Shown here in pieces: positions 12,095 to 24,800 of a stretch of 64,000 bases of DNA. The notes under the pieces were generated by a model. The model was not told where the DNA came from, made no database searches, and saw only the letters and a program-made list of their open reading frames with translations. A program made the position numbers and the translations under genes. The first letter of the stretch is position 1, and each line of letters begins with the position of its first letter. Where the stretch lies: assembly GCA_905178155.1 (NCBI GenBank), contig CAJINV010000031.1, positions 62,001 to 126,000 on the forward strand, written 5' to 3'. The DNA is from Amoebophrya sp. A120 (lineage: Eukaryota > Sar > Dinophyceae > Syndiniales > Amoebophryaceae).

Positions 12095-15000
12095 CGACCA
12101 CACGTGCTGCGCGACGAGAGCTTTTTTTTTGTGTGACTGATATGCGTTCCTCGATCAGTAGTTCCTGTGTCTACTAACTCAATCCGCGCAAGTTCGTGGT
12201 CAAGAACATCCAAAAAATAAATTCGTCCAATTCGTCTACTAGGGTCACTACGAGACACAGAATCCGTGGTTCTGGCAGGCCAGGCGGCACGGCGAAGTGG
12301 TTTTCATGGCGGGGTGGTCGGCGCTGGCCGAAAGCGCGGAGACGGGGCGCATCGTGAAGAACAAACTGGGCCTGGTGTGGCCGGGCACCGATCTATGGAT
12401 TGCAAAAATGTCTGGGTCTGGAAGAATGCAACTTGTGATGCGCATTTCAGAACACAGAAAGATCTCTCATGCATAGGTAGCAAAAGCTGCCCACTTTCTG
12501 TCACCAAAATGTGGGATTTGTCATGCGGATTCGGCATTGCGGAAGCTTCTCGAAACCTGTGATGCTAGAGCTTCCATGTCAGACCTTCTGTGTCATGCAA
12601 AAACAGCATGACTCTTCCAGACCCAGACATTTTTACATTTGATACGATCCGGACGTGAGCGACCGACTGGAGAAGATCGGCATGAAGCAGATCTTATCAA
12701 ATGCAAAAATGTCTGGGTCTGGAAGATTCCGAGACTTGTCATGCAGGTTTTCCATGATCCATGTCATCTGGAACGCAGCACCTAGCATGATAGATTCTGC
12801 GGGATCCCTATCATGCCTATCCTGCGTGAGAAACTTCCTCTCAACTTCGTCAAAAGTGGGCAACTTTTGGCATTCATGCAACACAGATTTTTGCATGATC
12901 CAGAATTAGCATCACAAGCTCCGACCTTCCAGACCCAGACGTATTTGCATTTGATAGATCTGCAAGAAAGTGGGCGCGCCCACCCCGCCCTTCACAATCC
13001 TGTCCGGCTATCGGGTGTAAAATAGACGTCCCCACCCCAGGAGAGTTGTCTTCACGAGGAAATTTGCAGTTACAGAAGCAGTTGTAAGTAATACAAGAAA
13101 CGCGCATTTCCATCATGAGAGGCATTTTCAGTCGTGTTTTGGTTTTGGAATTTGTGTTGCAGAGGTCCCAAGGATTGACTCTTGGGTGGGGAGGACGTTG
13201 TTACTCAGGATACCGGCCAGGACTTCGTCGCGAACATCGCTGATGAGGCCTCGAAGAAGGCGCTGATCGAGAAATTTGTAGGCCAAATATTGGAAATGAA
13301 CACCGCGGTGCCAGGATTGGTATTATTTGCATTTTTATCTAGTTTGACAGCACTTATCAAGAACCGATATAAGTAATTTCTTCTAGAAGAACTATCCAAT
13401 GTTTACTTCACTTTTAGGTTCTCCCACGTGATTGGGATGATGATAGATGTTGAGGCTTGGTGGAGTAGATTGCGTAGCTAAAAAGAACTTATCTATTGGT
13501 GGAGTAGATTGCGACCGTCTGTTCGCGAACAACTGACGTCGAACTTATCTATCAGGTGAAAAGTATTCACGGTGGTGGTGGCAAGGGGAGTGCACAAGTG
13601 GCAAACCCGCGGTCGCCGGACCAGGTTCGCGCCGCGGTGTCCCAGGTCTTGAACGAGATGAAACGGGCCGACGGAGTGTACTTCGAGGAGAAAGTGAATC
13701 ACGACGGGGACGGGCGATTCTACCAGTTGGAGCTGGAGCTGGACGGCACCACCGTGGCTAACGGCGGGCGGTTCGTTTGGTTTAATATGCATAATGCAAA
13801 AGCATCGCGTTAGTTGTATAAATCGCATGACAAAGTTCCTCAGCATGAGAAATGAAATTTGTAATGCGGCTTTGACTTGAGAAAGAAATTTGTAATGCGT
13901 GAGCCGGATTAGAAGTACGAGTGCGATACTTTTGCAATGCATATTCAACAAACGCCTGCAAAAGGTGGTGGAAATCGGACTCACGGACCAGTATTTGAAG
14001 GACTTGTCGGAAGCGCACGATAGCGGCTACGGCGACGATCTGCCCTACTTCATCCCGTGGAAGCTGTACTCCCAGGCGCGGCAGTGGGCCGCCAGCATCG
14101 CGGCAGAGGCGGGCAACAACACCCGCGCGACGCTGGAGGGCCTGGTGTGGCGCGATAAGGAAAAAAAATTCCATTTCGCTTTCATCGAGTGCAACCGCCG
14201 TCCCCAGGTGGAAAACGAGGCCCTAGCGTACAAGGATGAAAACACCTTCGTTCGTTGTCGTGTCGTGTTTGTTTTCTTTGCGAACTTGTGGTCCGGGTCC
14301 GGCAGTAGTAGTACTTCGAGTCGAGGAGGGGGGCCTCACACGCGGGAGGATTGAATTTCATTTTTTTTCCTGTCAAAAAGAGGTCCGAGACGCTCGCCAA
14401 TTTTCAAAAAAGGCCCAAAAAAGTGGCCGCGCTATCGACGAGCAGGTCCCCTTAGCGCCTATGCCGTCAACTCTTTCAAATTCGCCGTCAATTCGTTTTC
14501 GACCACGTGTGGACATGATTCTATTTGGACGAAGTGTTTTCAATTGCATATCAGGCTGCTAGAGAGAGACTCTTCCAACAACCGACGCTATACATTCGCG
14601 GAACTGATGATGCGAGCAAAGGGATACCCTGGTAAGTACTACAACGTCTTGATTGATGCGCTAATCTGGATTCCAGTGTGAAAATAGCCTCCCATAAAAG
14701 TCGTAAAGTACTACTACGCTGATATAAAGTTCTTTCCAGCCGTATACAACTATTCACATGCTTATACCACTTTTATCTAACACCGATCCATCGTGAATAA
14801 ACAAGGTTCCAACATCTTCCAGCCGACGCGCATGCGGAACGTGGCGTGCCACGCTCGCTGGCTGCATGGCGACCCGGACGAGAACGGCATGATTACCTAC
14901 AAGCCCGGCGAGGTGGTGGGGATGCAGGGACCCCAGTTTGCGTTTGTGCGTTCTGAGCTGATGCCGGCGGGGGAGATCTCCTTCACCAGCGACCCGCAGC

Positions 15001-18000
15001 TGGGGAAAGTGGTCATGTTGGCCGAGAACTGGCATCGGATGTGCGTGAACGCAGAGCGGTACTTCCATATGGATTGCAAATATGTCCGGGTCTGGACGAG
15101 CGCAGGAGTTATTTGTCATGCAGATTTTGTATGCTCGACGAGGACTGGAATGTAGGTTATAGCATGACTGGTCTTGGAAAGGCAAAGGCTTTGCAATGCA
15201 TGTGATCCCGCATGAGAAATACCGTTTCAGTATGGCAAAAAAGGACCATGTTGTGCTGCCTGCGCAAGATAAATTTTTGTGTGATCTACAGGACGCATGA
15301 CAGGTTGCAACCTTCTAGACCCAGACATGTTTGCTGCAGTGGATATTCCAGCTGCGCTATCCCACGAAAAAACTGTTTCACTGTGATGATCTTGCAAGAT
15401 CTGCATCACAAGTTTGTTACACATGACACAGAAAATTTGCCATGCGCGCTTCCCAAGGGAAAAGACGCTGAAAAATCCAATGTGCTGCAAGTGTAGCAAG
15501 ACAAATCGTTCTGTGCTCCATTCTCTGCATGACAAGTTCACAGTGAAACAGTTTTTTCTTGCGATATGCGCCGCCCGCTGGTGCTTGGCGAGGGCAGCAA
15601 GTACGCCGAGTGCATGCGAATATCAAATGTAAAAACGTCTGGGTCTGGAAGAATGCAACTTGTGATGCTGCGTTTGGATTCCAAAAAAATTTGTATTGCA
15701 TGAGTACTAAAGGAAATGCAACTTTTGCTACGCTGAGAAGGCATTTGTCATGCGGAATAGGCATCAAGAAGCCCGCAAAAAATCTGTATTGCTAGGGTAT
15801 GGATCACAGACATCATGGCTCATGCAAAATCTGCATGACAAGTGTCAGAATCTTCCAGACCCAGCAGACATTTTTGCATTTGATAGCGAAGGCTGTTCGC
15901 CAACTCCGAGTTTCAGTCCGGCCGGATCGCGAGCAACGAGACCTTCTCCGCCATCGAGATCCCGAACGACCAGCGGGTAACCTGCAGCAGCACCGTGCGC
16001 GCCATGCTGGAGGGCCCCGTCGCGGACGTGCTGGTCAACGGCTACCGTCCGGGGGAGGGGATCGACCCCGACCGGTACCCTACGGAAAAGGTGCTGCGCG
16101 CGGTGGAGCGCTTGTGCGTCCGGTTAAACCGCGAGGAAGCCCCGCCCCGGACCACGGTTTTCACCAAATTCAGTCGAGGGGAGGCGACGTTGAGCGAATA
16201 CCTCGACGCACTGAGAGTGCAGTTGGACGCCCAGGGTAAATAATGATGAACCTAAGTACTTCGACTTAGTTGTAGAAGTACACGTGCACGTGTAGAATAA
16301 CTTGGACTCAATTGTACGTACAACTTGTCCACTTTCATTACCTACGATTGTCGTTGGGGATGAGAAGTGTACTAACATTAATCCTATTTGTTTCGCCAGG
16401 TGGCGGTTGGGTGACGGTTGCCCCTCGGGACACGTGCCAGCAGGGCAACGACTCCGAGTCTGCCTCCGTGCAGTCGCTTTCGCGCAAAAACGCGGAGATT
16501 TTCGGCGAGCGTGCGGGCTGCGTCGGGTTTGAGATCGGGGGTGCCCAGTTCCAAGCCGGGCTGATCCGGGGCCTCGATCCGGCCAAGGTGTTGAAGCTAG
16601 GACTGCCCTACAACGTGCCCGCCTTCTCCCTGCAGCGGTCCCAGTACGTCAACGGCCTCACGGAGCTGCCGGAAAATGTGCGCAGGAAACTGTTCGACGC
16701 GACCGCGACGCTGACCTTCGAGCACTACTTCGGGCCGGTGCTGGGCGGGGGGGAGGGGCCGCTTACCTCCGGCGAATCGAAGTCCGGGCTAATGGCCCTG
16801 AGCCAGCGCACGAGCTCGCGAAGCCTGTTTGCCCCGTCGCCGCAGAAAGGGGGAACCACAGCCGCGGCACTACCTCCGAAGCCCAGTCCGAAGATCTACC
16901 GCTCCAGCAGCGGTTCGTTGGTGCGGCCCGCGAAGGATCCCGTCAACGACGGCGACTTTCCCAACGTCCCCAGCGAGTACCTACCAGTGGCCTTTTTTCC
17001 CTACAACTTCCACGCCGGGAACTACTGGGACCGGGCGAATCCGCTGGAGAAATCGCCGCAGGACGCCACCATCTGCGAAATGCTGGATGCAGGGCTGACG
17101 CCGCTTCCTACGTGGGTCTTTTCCCCGAAGTTTCCGCTTGAATTGCTCAAACAGTGGACGAAGCGGCAACTGCAGAACTTTGAGTCCTGCCGGCGGAAGT
17201 GCGAGCAGATCCGCATCAAGAACCCGGGCCAGGGCGTGCAGTGGACGGCCGCCGCGGTGTGGGCCCACGTGGAGTGCATACTAGCTGCGTACGCCGAGAC
17301 GCAGCACCTGAAGGACCGCAACAAGTTGCCGATCATCTACATCCACAACCACGATTTCAACGGGTTCAGCGCCCACGTGGGCTATGAACTGCTGAAGTTG
17401 GCGCAGAGCAAAAAGTACCGCTACCTCGTCGTCGACTGCGGGTACCGGAAGAACGGCACCCACAACGACAACACTGTGGTCTGCGCGGCTTTGAGCTTGA
17501 CGGAAGAGCAGAAGCAGGCTCTGCAACAGTACAACGAGAATCAGCAGCTGATCGAGAAGGTGCTAACGCGGTTCGACAGTCGGGAGTCGCAAATGACACC
17601 GTGGGACAGCGAGTGGGCGGGCGGCACGGAGGGCAGCGATCTGCGGATCGCGAAGGAGTACGGGCTGAGCCCCTTGCAGATCGAGAACGCCAAGAACGTG
17701 GCCTCCGACGTGTTCCCCCTGGAGCGCGCCGTCACGCCGTTTACCACACAGAAAAAAGCAGGCAGGTCATATAATCTGTAATGCGAAAATAGATACACAA
17801 AAAAATCTGTAATGCTTATCCTAAACAGCATGCTATGGGGCCGCCCATGACAGTTTTTTTTGTGTGTTTGTTTTTGCATCACAAGTAATACGCCCCGCCT
17901 GATTTTTTCTGTGGGATACCGTTCTCGGAGTACAAGCTGCGGCTGGGCATCGCCATCATGTATCAAATGCAAAAATGTCTGGGTCTGGAGCAAAGCAACT

Positions 18001-20106
18001 TGTCATGCTATATCTGAATCATGTAAAAATCTGTGTTGCATGATTACCAAAAGCTGTCCGCTTTTGACCTAATCGAGAGGCAGTTTGTAATGCAGGATAG
18101 GCATGATAGAACTCTCACAGAATCTGCCATGCTATGTCCTCCATATCAGATCCCATGGGTCATGGAAAACCTGCATGACAAGTCTAGCATTCTTCCAGAC
18201 CCAGACATTTTTACAATCCGTATCATGATCGAGGAAGCCATTTTCCCCAAGGACACACAGTCCGTGTACAGCTTCTTGAAGACCGGCGGCAAGCTGAAGG
18301 TCGGGGGGGACGTCCTTGTGGGGCTGCACAAGTGGGAAACGCTGGTGGACAAGCCGCCGGCGGTGGATTTGCTGCTGCACAACATGCGGTCGGAGCTCGA
18401 CACCGCGCTCAATCCGGGGAGCAATGCCGGGTTTCGCCCGCATTTTGATGCATTCGGCGCCGAGCAGTACTACACCGAGCTTGGGTACGGCAAGAAAGGG
18501 AAGGATCTGTACGCGGGAAAGGTCAAGGACCTGTCCTGCATGCTGCTGTGTCCCTGGGTGCTGCAGTCCACGCCCCGGGCCCTGCCGTCCATGACAAAAA
18601 TTGACCTATTACTGGACCACGGCCGCGTGGCGCAGGTACTTAGAAGGATTTGATGTTCTTTTCGGGTCTACTTACTTATCAGTTACGCGGGATATGCATT
18701 TGCGGGGTTCTTCTTGAAGAAGTAGATTCGCTGCACTATGGTCTTTTACCAGGAGATACTAGATCGATGGTGCACAACGAACGCGGTCTGGTACTGGAGC
18801 CTCTTGTTTTCTTCATCACACATAACAATTCAGTAAATCATTCTAATTTTTTCATATATGTTTTTACCGCGATATACTTCATCTTTACAGGCTCTCTTCC
18901 GCGGATTCGGGCGGCGGCAGAATCACGGCGAGATTCTGTTGGTGTTCAGTGCGAACGGGGAGCGTATGAACTGCAGAAGTGTCCGGGTCTGGAAGAATGC
19001 TAGACTTGCCATGCAGGTTTTCCATGACCCATGAGGTCTGGTATGTAGGACATAGCATGACAGATGCTGTGAGAGTTCTATCATGCCTATTCTGCATGAG
19101 AAACTGCCTCTCGATTAGGTCAAAAGTGGACCGCTTTTGGTAATGATGCAGCACAGATTTTTACATGATTCAGATTTAGCATGACAAGTTGCTTTGTTCC
19201 AGACCCAGACATTTTTGCATTTGATAGAGCGCGTTGTGGTGTCCAAGCCGGACCCGGATGCTGTCAAGTTCCTAGTATCAAATGTAAAAATGTCTGGGTC
19301 TGGAAGAATCCAACTTGTGATGCTGCATTTGGATTCCAAAAAAATCTGTATTGCATGAGTACCAAAGGGAATGCAATTTTTGCTACGCTGAGAAGGCATT
19401 TGTCATGCGCAATAGGCATCAAGCAGCCTTCAAAAAATCTGTATTGCTAGAGTATGTATCACAGACATCATGGCTCATGCAAAACGTGCATGACAAATCT
19501 CGCATTCTTCCAGACCCAGACATTTTTACATTTGATACCTAGGCGGTGCGGACGATGCAAACCGCATGGCCGGGGACAACGAGTTCGGCATTCCGGTGCC
19601 CGGCGAGATCCTGAGCATCGATGTCGCGGTCGGGCAGAAACTGGAGCAGGAACAGCCCTTCTTCACCGTCGAGAGCATGAAGATGGAGACGCGCATATGC
19701 TGACCAAAAACGGGGCCCATACCCCAGAATTGTCATGCAGTTTTGCATTTACATACGGGAAGATTTGTAATGCGTATCTCTATAATGTTGAGAGCGGCAT
19801 TTGTAATGCTGTATTAGCAGGGCAAGCATGTGTTTTATTTTCCTGATGCGGCTGTCCTTGATGAAGATGAACTGCACTGCAGCAGGGGCGAGAGGGACTT
19901 GTCATGCGTGTTGACAACTCTGAAAGCTTCTGGCTTTTTTGTGTTGCGAAATCCCCATCTTGACCATAGGGTCGTGTGGCGTCCGTTTTTACTCAGGATC
20001 GCGCATCAGCGTACCTGCCGAATTGCACGGGAAGGTGGTTGACACGGTCATCGCAAAGCCAAAAACGGTGCTGAAGCGCGGTCAGCCGGTTATCAGCTAC
20101 AAGTAG
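10723..20106 (+). CDS. Pyruvate-carboxylase-like biotin-dependent carboxylase, 1433 aa, 22 exons
   Basis: My exon model keeps one frame over 4302 nt through 21 introns (15 introners, 6 GT-AG introns at 11950-12242, 13320-13555, 14228-14554, 14632-14805, 16236-16399 and 18636-18890). Domain order is biotin carboxylase, carboxyltransferase, biotinyl carrier, as in pyruvate carboxylase. ATP-grasp part: VVFMAGWSALAESAETG, then VKSIHGGGGKG (the Gly-rich loop), then FIECNRRPQVENEALAL in place of the usual N.R.QVEH. Carboxyltransferase part: IIYIHNHDFNGFSAHVGYEL, with the metal-binding H.H, and THNDNTVV. Carrier part: GIPVPGEILSIDVAVGQ and VESMKMET (biotin attaches to the central Lys), ending VISYK-stop. 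Expected role is ATP- and bicarbonate-dependent carboxylation of a 2-oxo acid such as pyruvate. The domains are divergent, and the usual HIEVQ segment is not evident, so the substrate is inferred. Confidence 0.72.
10886..11147. mobile_element. Introner IE-A
   Basis: Left end TATCAAATGTAAAAGTGTCT, right end the complement ending GTTGATA. Perfect 5-bp TSD cgcca (10881-10885 and 11148-11152). Removal joins PGGLSA to KLQSDASK. Confidence 0.92.
11216..11326. mobile_element. Introner IE-F, short copy
   Basis: Inverted repeat GCAAAAGTATCG / CGATACTTTTAC; flanks ggcga/agcaa. About 111 bp, the shortest element here. Removal keeps the frame (RLLA to TQPNNEE). Confidence 0.8.
11527..11816. mobile_element. 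Introner IE-A
   Basis: TSD agaca on both sides. The termini are more diverged than most (right end GATATTTGCACTTGATA). Removal joins VVQTVED to NAVSES. Confidence 0.88.
12057..12094 (+). repeat. ATG/GAT trinucleotide microsatellite
   Basis: About 12 units of a GAT-type triplet inside the canonical intron 11950-12242 of the carboxylase gene. Confidence 0.9.
12394..12644. mobile_element. Introner IE-A
   Basis: Variant left end TATGGATTGCAAAAATGTCT. TSD cgatc both sides. Removal joins LVWPGTD to PDVSDRL. Confidence 0.9.
12695..12956. mobile_element. Introner IE-A
   Basis: TSD gatct both sides. Removal joins KIGMKQI to CKKVGAP. Only 45 bp of exon separates its right TSD from the next element. 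Confidence 0.92.
13009..13212. mobile_element. Introner IE-B
   Basis: Left TATCGGGTGTAAAATAGACG, right TTGTTACTCAGGATA. TSD ccggc both sides. Removal joins FTILSG to QDFVANI. Confidence 0.9.
13786..13943. mobile_element. Introner IE-F
   Basis: Left TATGCATAATGCAAAAGCAT, right CTTTTGCAATGCATA. TSD tttaa/ttcaa. Removal joins GGRFVWFN to KRLQKVVE. Confidence 0.88.
15068..15345. mobile_element. Introner IE-A, diverged
   Basis: Left TATGGATTGCAAATATGTCC, right GTTTGCTGCAGTGGATA. TSD ttcca both sides. Removal joins AERYFQ to LR. Only 12 bp (right TSD plus 7) lie before the next element. Confidence 0.9.
15358..15566. mobile_element. Introner IE-G (single copy here)
   Basis: Near-perfect 29-bp inverted repeat: TATC, then a short variable part, then AAAAAACTGTTTCACTGTGA. 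TSD tgcgc both sides. Removal joins FQLR to RPLVLGEG. Confidence 0.9.
15621..15885. mobile_element. Introner IE-A
   Basis: TSD gcgaa both sides. The right end has a small insertion (CCAGCAGACATTTTTGCATT). Same subfamily and orientation as 19276-19537. Removal joins YAECMR to RLFANSE. Confidence 0.92.
17742..17918. mobile_element. Introner IE-H (single copy here)
   Basis: Inverted repeat TACCACACAGAAAAAAGCAG against the complement of CTGATTTTTTCTGTGGGATA. TSD ccgtt both sides. Removal joins RAVTPF to SEYKLRL. Confidence 0.88.
17961..18222. mobile_element. Introner IE-A
   Basis: TSD tcatg both sides. The right terminus is mutated (ACAATCCGTA instead of ACATTTGATA). The interior is the reverse complement of 18965-19226. 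Removal joins GIAIM to IEEAIFP. Confidence 0.9.
18965..19226. mobile_element. Introner IE-A, opposite orientation to 17961-18222
   Basis: TSD gagcg both sides. Left TATGAACTGCAGAAGTGTCC. Removal joins VFSANGER to VVVSKPD. Confidence 0.92.
19276..19537. mobile_element. Introner IE-A
   Basis: TSD cctag both sides. The interior is the reverse complement of 51754-52016. Removal joins PDAVKFL to GGADDAN. Confidence 0.93.
19696..20000. mobile_element. Introner IE-B
   Basis: Left TATGCTGACCAAAAACGGGG, right GTTTTTACTCAGGAT. TSD gcgca both sides. It lies 18 bp after the biotinyl-Lys codon region; removal joins ESMKMETRI to SVPAELHG. Confidence 0.9.
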
Positions 20107-21848
20107 TGGTAGAGACTGTAACGAATTTTAATTTCGTTCGTGCGGGTGGTCGAGGATTTATTTCTACTCCGCCGCGCATGTACTACCGCCGGGGCTGCAC
20201 TTGAGCTGCGATTATGTCGTCGGCAGAATGATCTTCTAGAAGGGTAAGTAGATCTTCAACTGCAACAGGTGTGTTGCAATGAGGTTGTTTCAAACGGGCA
20301 CCTTACTGTGCTAGATCAACTCCTAGTGCTATTCTGAAGCTGTAAGAAGAAGAACAGCGCCGGATGAACAAAGGGACATGAGCACCATTCTTTCCGCACT
20401 CATTTTTTGCATGAGTGTGTCTCATGTCGACGCGCGAAGGGTGAAAAGGGACAACGCGAGTAGCAAGTCACAAGATTGGTTGCCTCTGATCTACCTGGTG
20501 CAAAACCAGCGGGGTAGGTTTACTCAACTACGGAGTTAGCATGCGAAGCAGCATGCGAGGCTGCGCGCTTTGTTTTGCGCACTATATTCTAACTCTTCTT
20601 CCTTTCCATGATACTTAAAGTTTTCAGGTGCCCGATGGGCCTCTCGAACTGGTCTTTATGCTTATTACTTTGATTTTTTTGAAAATGATGAAATAGTGCG
20701 CTCAAGGAAGTAGAGCGTAGCGCGGCCGTTTCATCAAGGAACCTCACTAGACGTAGAAATAAACTATCAGACTTTCTTGAACAGCCCGGCAGCTTCGCTT
20801 GACGCGCCTTGCTGGCAGTTTTTGTATGATGAACTGACTCTCAAGAAGCACGCCAATCTATCGAAGAAGCGAAAGCAGAACGCGGCTCTTCTGTGTCGAG
20901 GACTGGTTCTTGTGCACCACGTTGTGCGTTGTTCTACCTCCGAGACAGATCGAATTATTGAGAAAAAGGATAGAAGGTGAAGGTCCATGGCGATGGTTCT
21001 CTTAGTCCGCAGCTGGTGAACCGGCGCGTTCACCAGTATGCTGGGTCCTACTCCCACATAGTACTCCTGATCATGCCTCTGGTTGGTTTGAAAGGAACAA
21101 GCCTCCCTTCCGGCGCTGTTCTTGATGCTATTCTTTTACTTTTGGTTTTCTCATCATTGTCGGCTATGGTAAGTTATGACAGCATTCTTGGTATGACAAC
21201 CATGGCACATCATCAGCACCCATGATGGATCTTGTTCACCGGATACGGTGCTGGTGCAACAGGCTTCGCCAACCTGTTTTGGTCCTAGGAAGTAGACCTT
21301 GGCGTGAAAACCTAATAGGATTGGCCTATGGTTTTAGGACGAAGCATTTGTCATGCAGTTGCTTAGCCGAATGAAAATTTTTGGCACTTTTTTTTTCCCC
21401 ACAAAAAAAAACACAGGAATCCTTGAGTCAAGTTGTGATGTCTACGGAAAGAAAAGTTTTACGCTATTGATTCGAAATAAGAGTTATTCATTGGAAATCC
21501 CACCACTCTGGAAAACCAAAATAAGTACTGACTCCTTTTACAACAACCCAAAGAATTATCTTCCTGATGTTGACCTCCTCCGTTCGCAATACCCTAAAAA
21601 ATAAAAAAATTGAAAGCGACACCAGCACGAAACGTTTATACAAAACATTTTCGTAGCAGCATAACATAAACATACACATACTAACATACATACTAAAATC
21701 CAAGCGACACAACTTTTTACCCCCGTCGGACACGTACAACCGCGATTGGCCACCACCACCTGTGTGCGGAGATCGCGAGGAGGCAAGAAGCACGGCTGTT
21801 TTTTGGTTGTTTTTGTTACCTCCTTGTCAGCACGGCGGTCGTTACGTT
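20107..21848 (+). other. Intergenic, with possible coding exons at 20780-21604
   Basis: 20107-20779 holds nothing recognisable. Three + frames are open afterwards: about 20777-20980 (CWQFLYDELTLKKHANLSKK...), 20977-21225 (hydrophobic, GSYSHIVLLIMPLVGLKG and ILLLLVFSSLSAMVSYDSIL, ending HHQHP) and 21353-21604 (SLEIPPLWKTKISTDSFYNN..., ending QYPKK). They could be exons of one small membrane protein, but I could not find joins that keep phase, and the last ORF is AT-rich. Unrecognised. Confidence 0.3.
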
Positions 21849-24800
21849 ATGGAAGAGACACGACGCTCCAGTGTCATGGACGTTGATCCCGCTAGCCAAA
21901 GCGAGCCAGTCGTGGGAGGACCACAGGTGAGATGAAGTTGTACTGGCAGAGAGTAGCCCGTGCTCCGGCTACTTTCAGGACGATGATAGATAAAGGTGCT
22001 CGCTCATGATCGTCTTCAACACGTATGAATCTTTGTACTGCAGTTGCATTTTTGAAGATGACGACCAGCATAAATCGCTTATTCAATGTGAAAATTAATA
22101 TTCGACGAGATGAACTTCTTTAGTTGTGCCCTTCATCCCGCAATCTGAAACTACTACATCAGATGAATCCGTCGACTCCAATCTCAACCTCCCGGGAGGT
22201 GGACCACGAAAGTTTACTACTTCCGTCCGTGAGCGATTTAGAAACAAGCGCGGACATGATCAATACGTGTACTACTAGTTCCCCATCGGATCGTTTTTCC
22301 GCTGGGGATCTTGCTGACGCCAGTTGTGTACTTCAGGAGGAGATGACAACTACATCTTCGCAATCTGCTTCTCATACTTCTCCGGCAACGTCAAACCCTT
22401 TGGTACGCCGCGCAGGGAGTGAAGACAGGAACGAGCCGCGGGAGATGAACCTTGAAAAAGAAGCCGATGCCCAACTTCCGCACACGAGCACCTCGTCCCG
22501 AACGAACCACGTAGAAGTTCTACCAGAACACTTGAACGAGTGCTTCTACAACGATTTTCTTGCTGTAGTTGCACGACCAGTGGCACGACGATCCTCGACC
22601 ACGTTTTCGCTGACCGTTAAGGAAAAACGAAATCCGAGTTCTTCTTGTGCACAAGGGAGTTGTACCAATGCTCTGCAGACCGTGTCCTGGGACGTGACCG
22701 TCCGATCGGAGCCGTACGAGGAGTTTTTTGGCGCGGAAAATAGAGACCGGAACGTGGTATAAAGATGATTCATTGATTCTTACTGTATCTGATGCAAGAT
22801 TAAATGGGCGGTGTGGTCGTGCTTCTTGATGTTATGTTTCAACGGAGACGAATAACATTCAATTTGAGCAGTGTCTATAATGGTTGGATTTGTACTAGAG
22901 TTCTCACGAAAAAATATTAAGATCTTGCGTCTTTGCATTTGGTGATCTGGCAACATGTGAAACTCAGAGATGTCCGTAAAAATTCAGGTTCCCGTAAACA
23001 AGCAGCTTTACGCGGACCGCATAGCGACGGACGGCAGCGTATCCCGTGTAAAAACATCCCCACACCAGAGTTGTCATGCAATTCTGCATGCCAAAAAAGT
23101 TTCTCATGCGGAGCCCTATGAGAAGCATTTTGATTTTCTCTTCGTGTTTTGGAATTTGTGATGCTAGAATCAGTATGCTATGCTAGATCTGTGATGCTTC
23201 TGAACTAGCTAAACAGGATTACACTACGAGGACAAGAAAATTGTCATGCCAAACAACCAAGGCTGGTTGATTTGTCTAGCAGATTTCCCATGTTGACTCT
23301 GGTGTGGGGACGTTTTTAATCAGGATACAGTGAGGCCTTCCGCGCGTGGGACCAGATCTCTGTCCCCGATCACGACAGATGCATTAAATGGAGGCTCCTG
23401 CAGTCCGAGGCAGTACATTATTTTCCCTTGTGTTTTAGTTTTCCTTTTGGTTTTGTTCCCATTTGTGAGAAAGTCATCAAAGCGTTTGATTTATACTTAT
23501 TGTTGTGAGCAAGGGTCGTATCTGTCGTAGATAAAGTGCATCTTATCATCATCACATTTTTTTTTGTTTTGTCATTCGCACTGCGTCAAGTATTGCACCC
23601 AATTTATTCTGTTTTACAGAATGTGGTCGAAATTACGGTCAAGCCCGCAGATCCAGGCCGACCGGTAATGGGAAACGTACTGGTCGTCGAGAATGCAGTA
23701 TGAGAGTGCACAAATTCCCCTGGTGGTCCCCCTAATTTGTAGAAACATGAACAGCAATACGAACTCCAATACCGGTTGTAAATCATCATGTGGATGCTGT
23801 GCATGACAAGTTCCGGCGCTGAGTGTAGTGCTGTTCAAGCTTGCAGACTTTACGGGAGTAGTTGTTCAGCACTCTCATAAGCAGCAGAGGAAGCAGACCT
23901 GAATCGACATCCGCTGCAGTGTGCGGAGCTACGGCCCTTCGTTTTATGGCAGGGGTTGGAGCGGTTGCTTGAAGTACGATCAGAACGTGGTCGGGGAGAA
24001 CTACTACGCCAAAATGTCGCTACTTCTCCTAGAACAACGCTGCTAGCAGAACGCAATTCAACATCTTTGGCATCCTCGTCGTCGTCGTCATCGTCATCGG
24101 CGCATCATCATGGACGTACTATTATTCTCGGGGAGCAGCCCTCCGAAGACGTCGAGGGTGTCGCGGCCTCCAGACTGGAAGTTTCGAGGGCGGAAGAAGC
24201 GCAAGAATTTAAGGAGCGCTGTGGGAAACTCTCGGTTATGTGCTGGAAATTGCACAATTCGAACATTCAGTTGGAGGGAGAAAAAATTGAGGTATACCAC
24301 GTATTTTTCGGGGTTGGAGACTTATTACTTAAGTATAAAAAATGCAGCTGTAAGACAAATATTTCGATGATAATTATGTTAATGTTAGGACATCTTCATG
24401 TTTGTTAATTTTTGGGCCCTCTTTGTATGTAGTCGTGGGGATGATTGAAGAAAACAGACCAATTTTCCGATGAAGCTTTTTCCTGCTTTGGACTGACCAG
24501 GCTACCGAGGCAGCGGAGTCAGCGAACACGGAGCGCGACCGACTAGTCAAGATGGTTCTGGAAATGGATTCTGCGCACAAATCGGAACAAGAAAGGTTGG
24601 CGTCTCACGCCGACGACTTGGCCGCACAACTGAAGGACGCCAACGAGAGTAGGGAGGCGTTGCAGAAAACGTGTTTGGAGCAACTTCGGGAGGTGGTGCA
24701 ACTGCAAAGTGTGAGTGCGGCAACTGCGTCGCGTGAGGAAGCTGCGCTGGCACGGGAAGCAATTGCGAAGCAGGCCTTGTCTACCGCTTTAGCGCGAGTG

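Noticed and set aside
12016-12258. Minus-strand ORF with a long His run.
   Set aside because: It is the translation of the ATG/GAT microsatellite inside a canonical intron.
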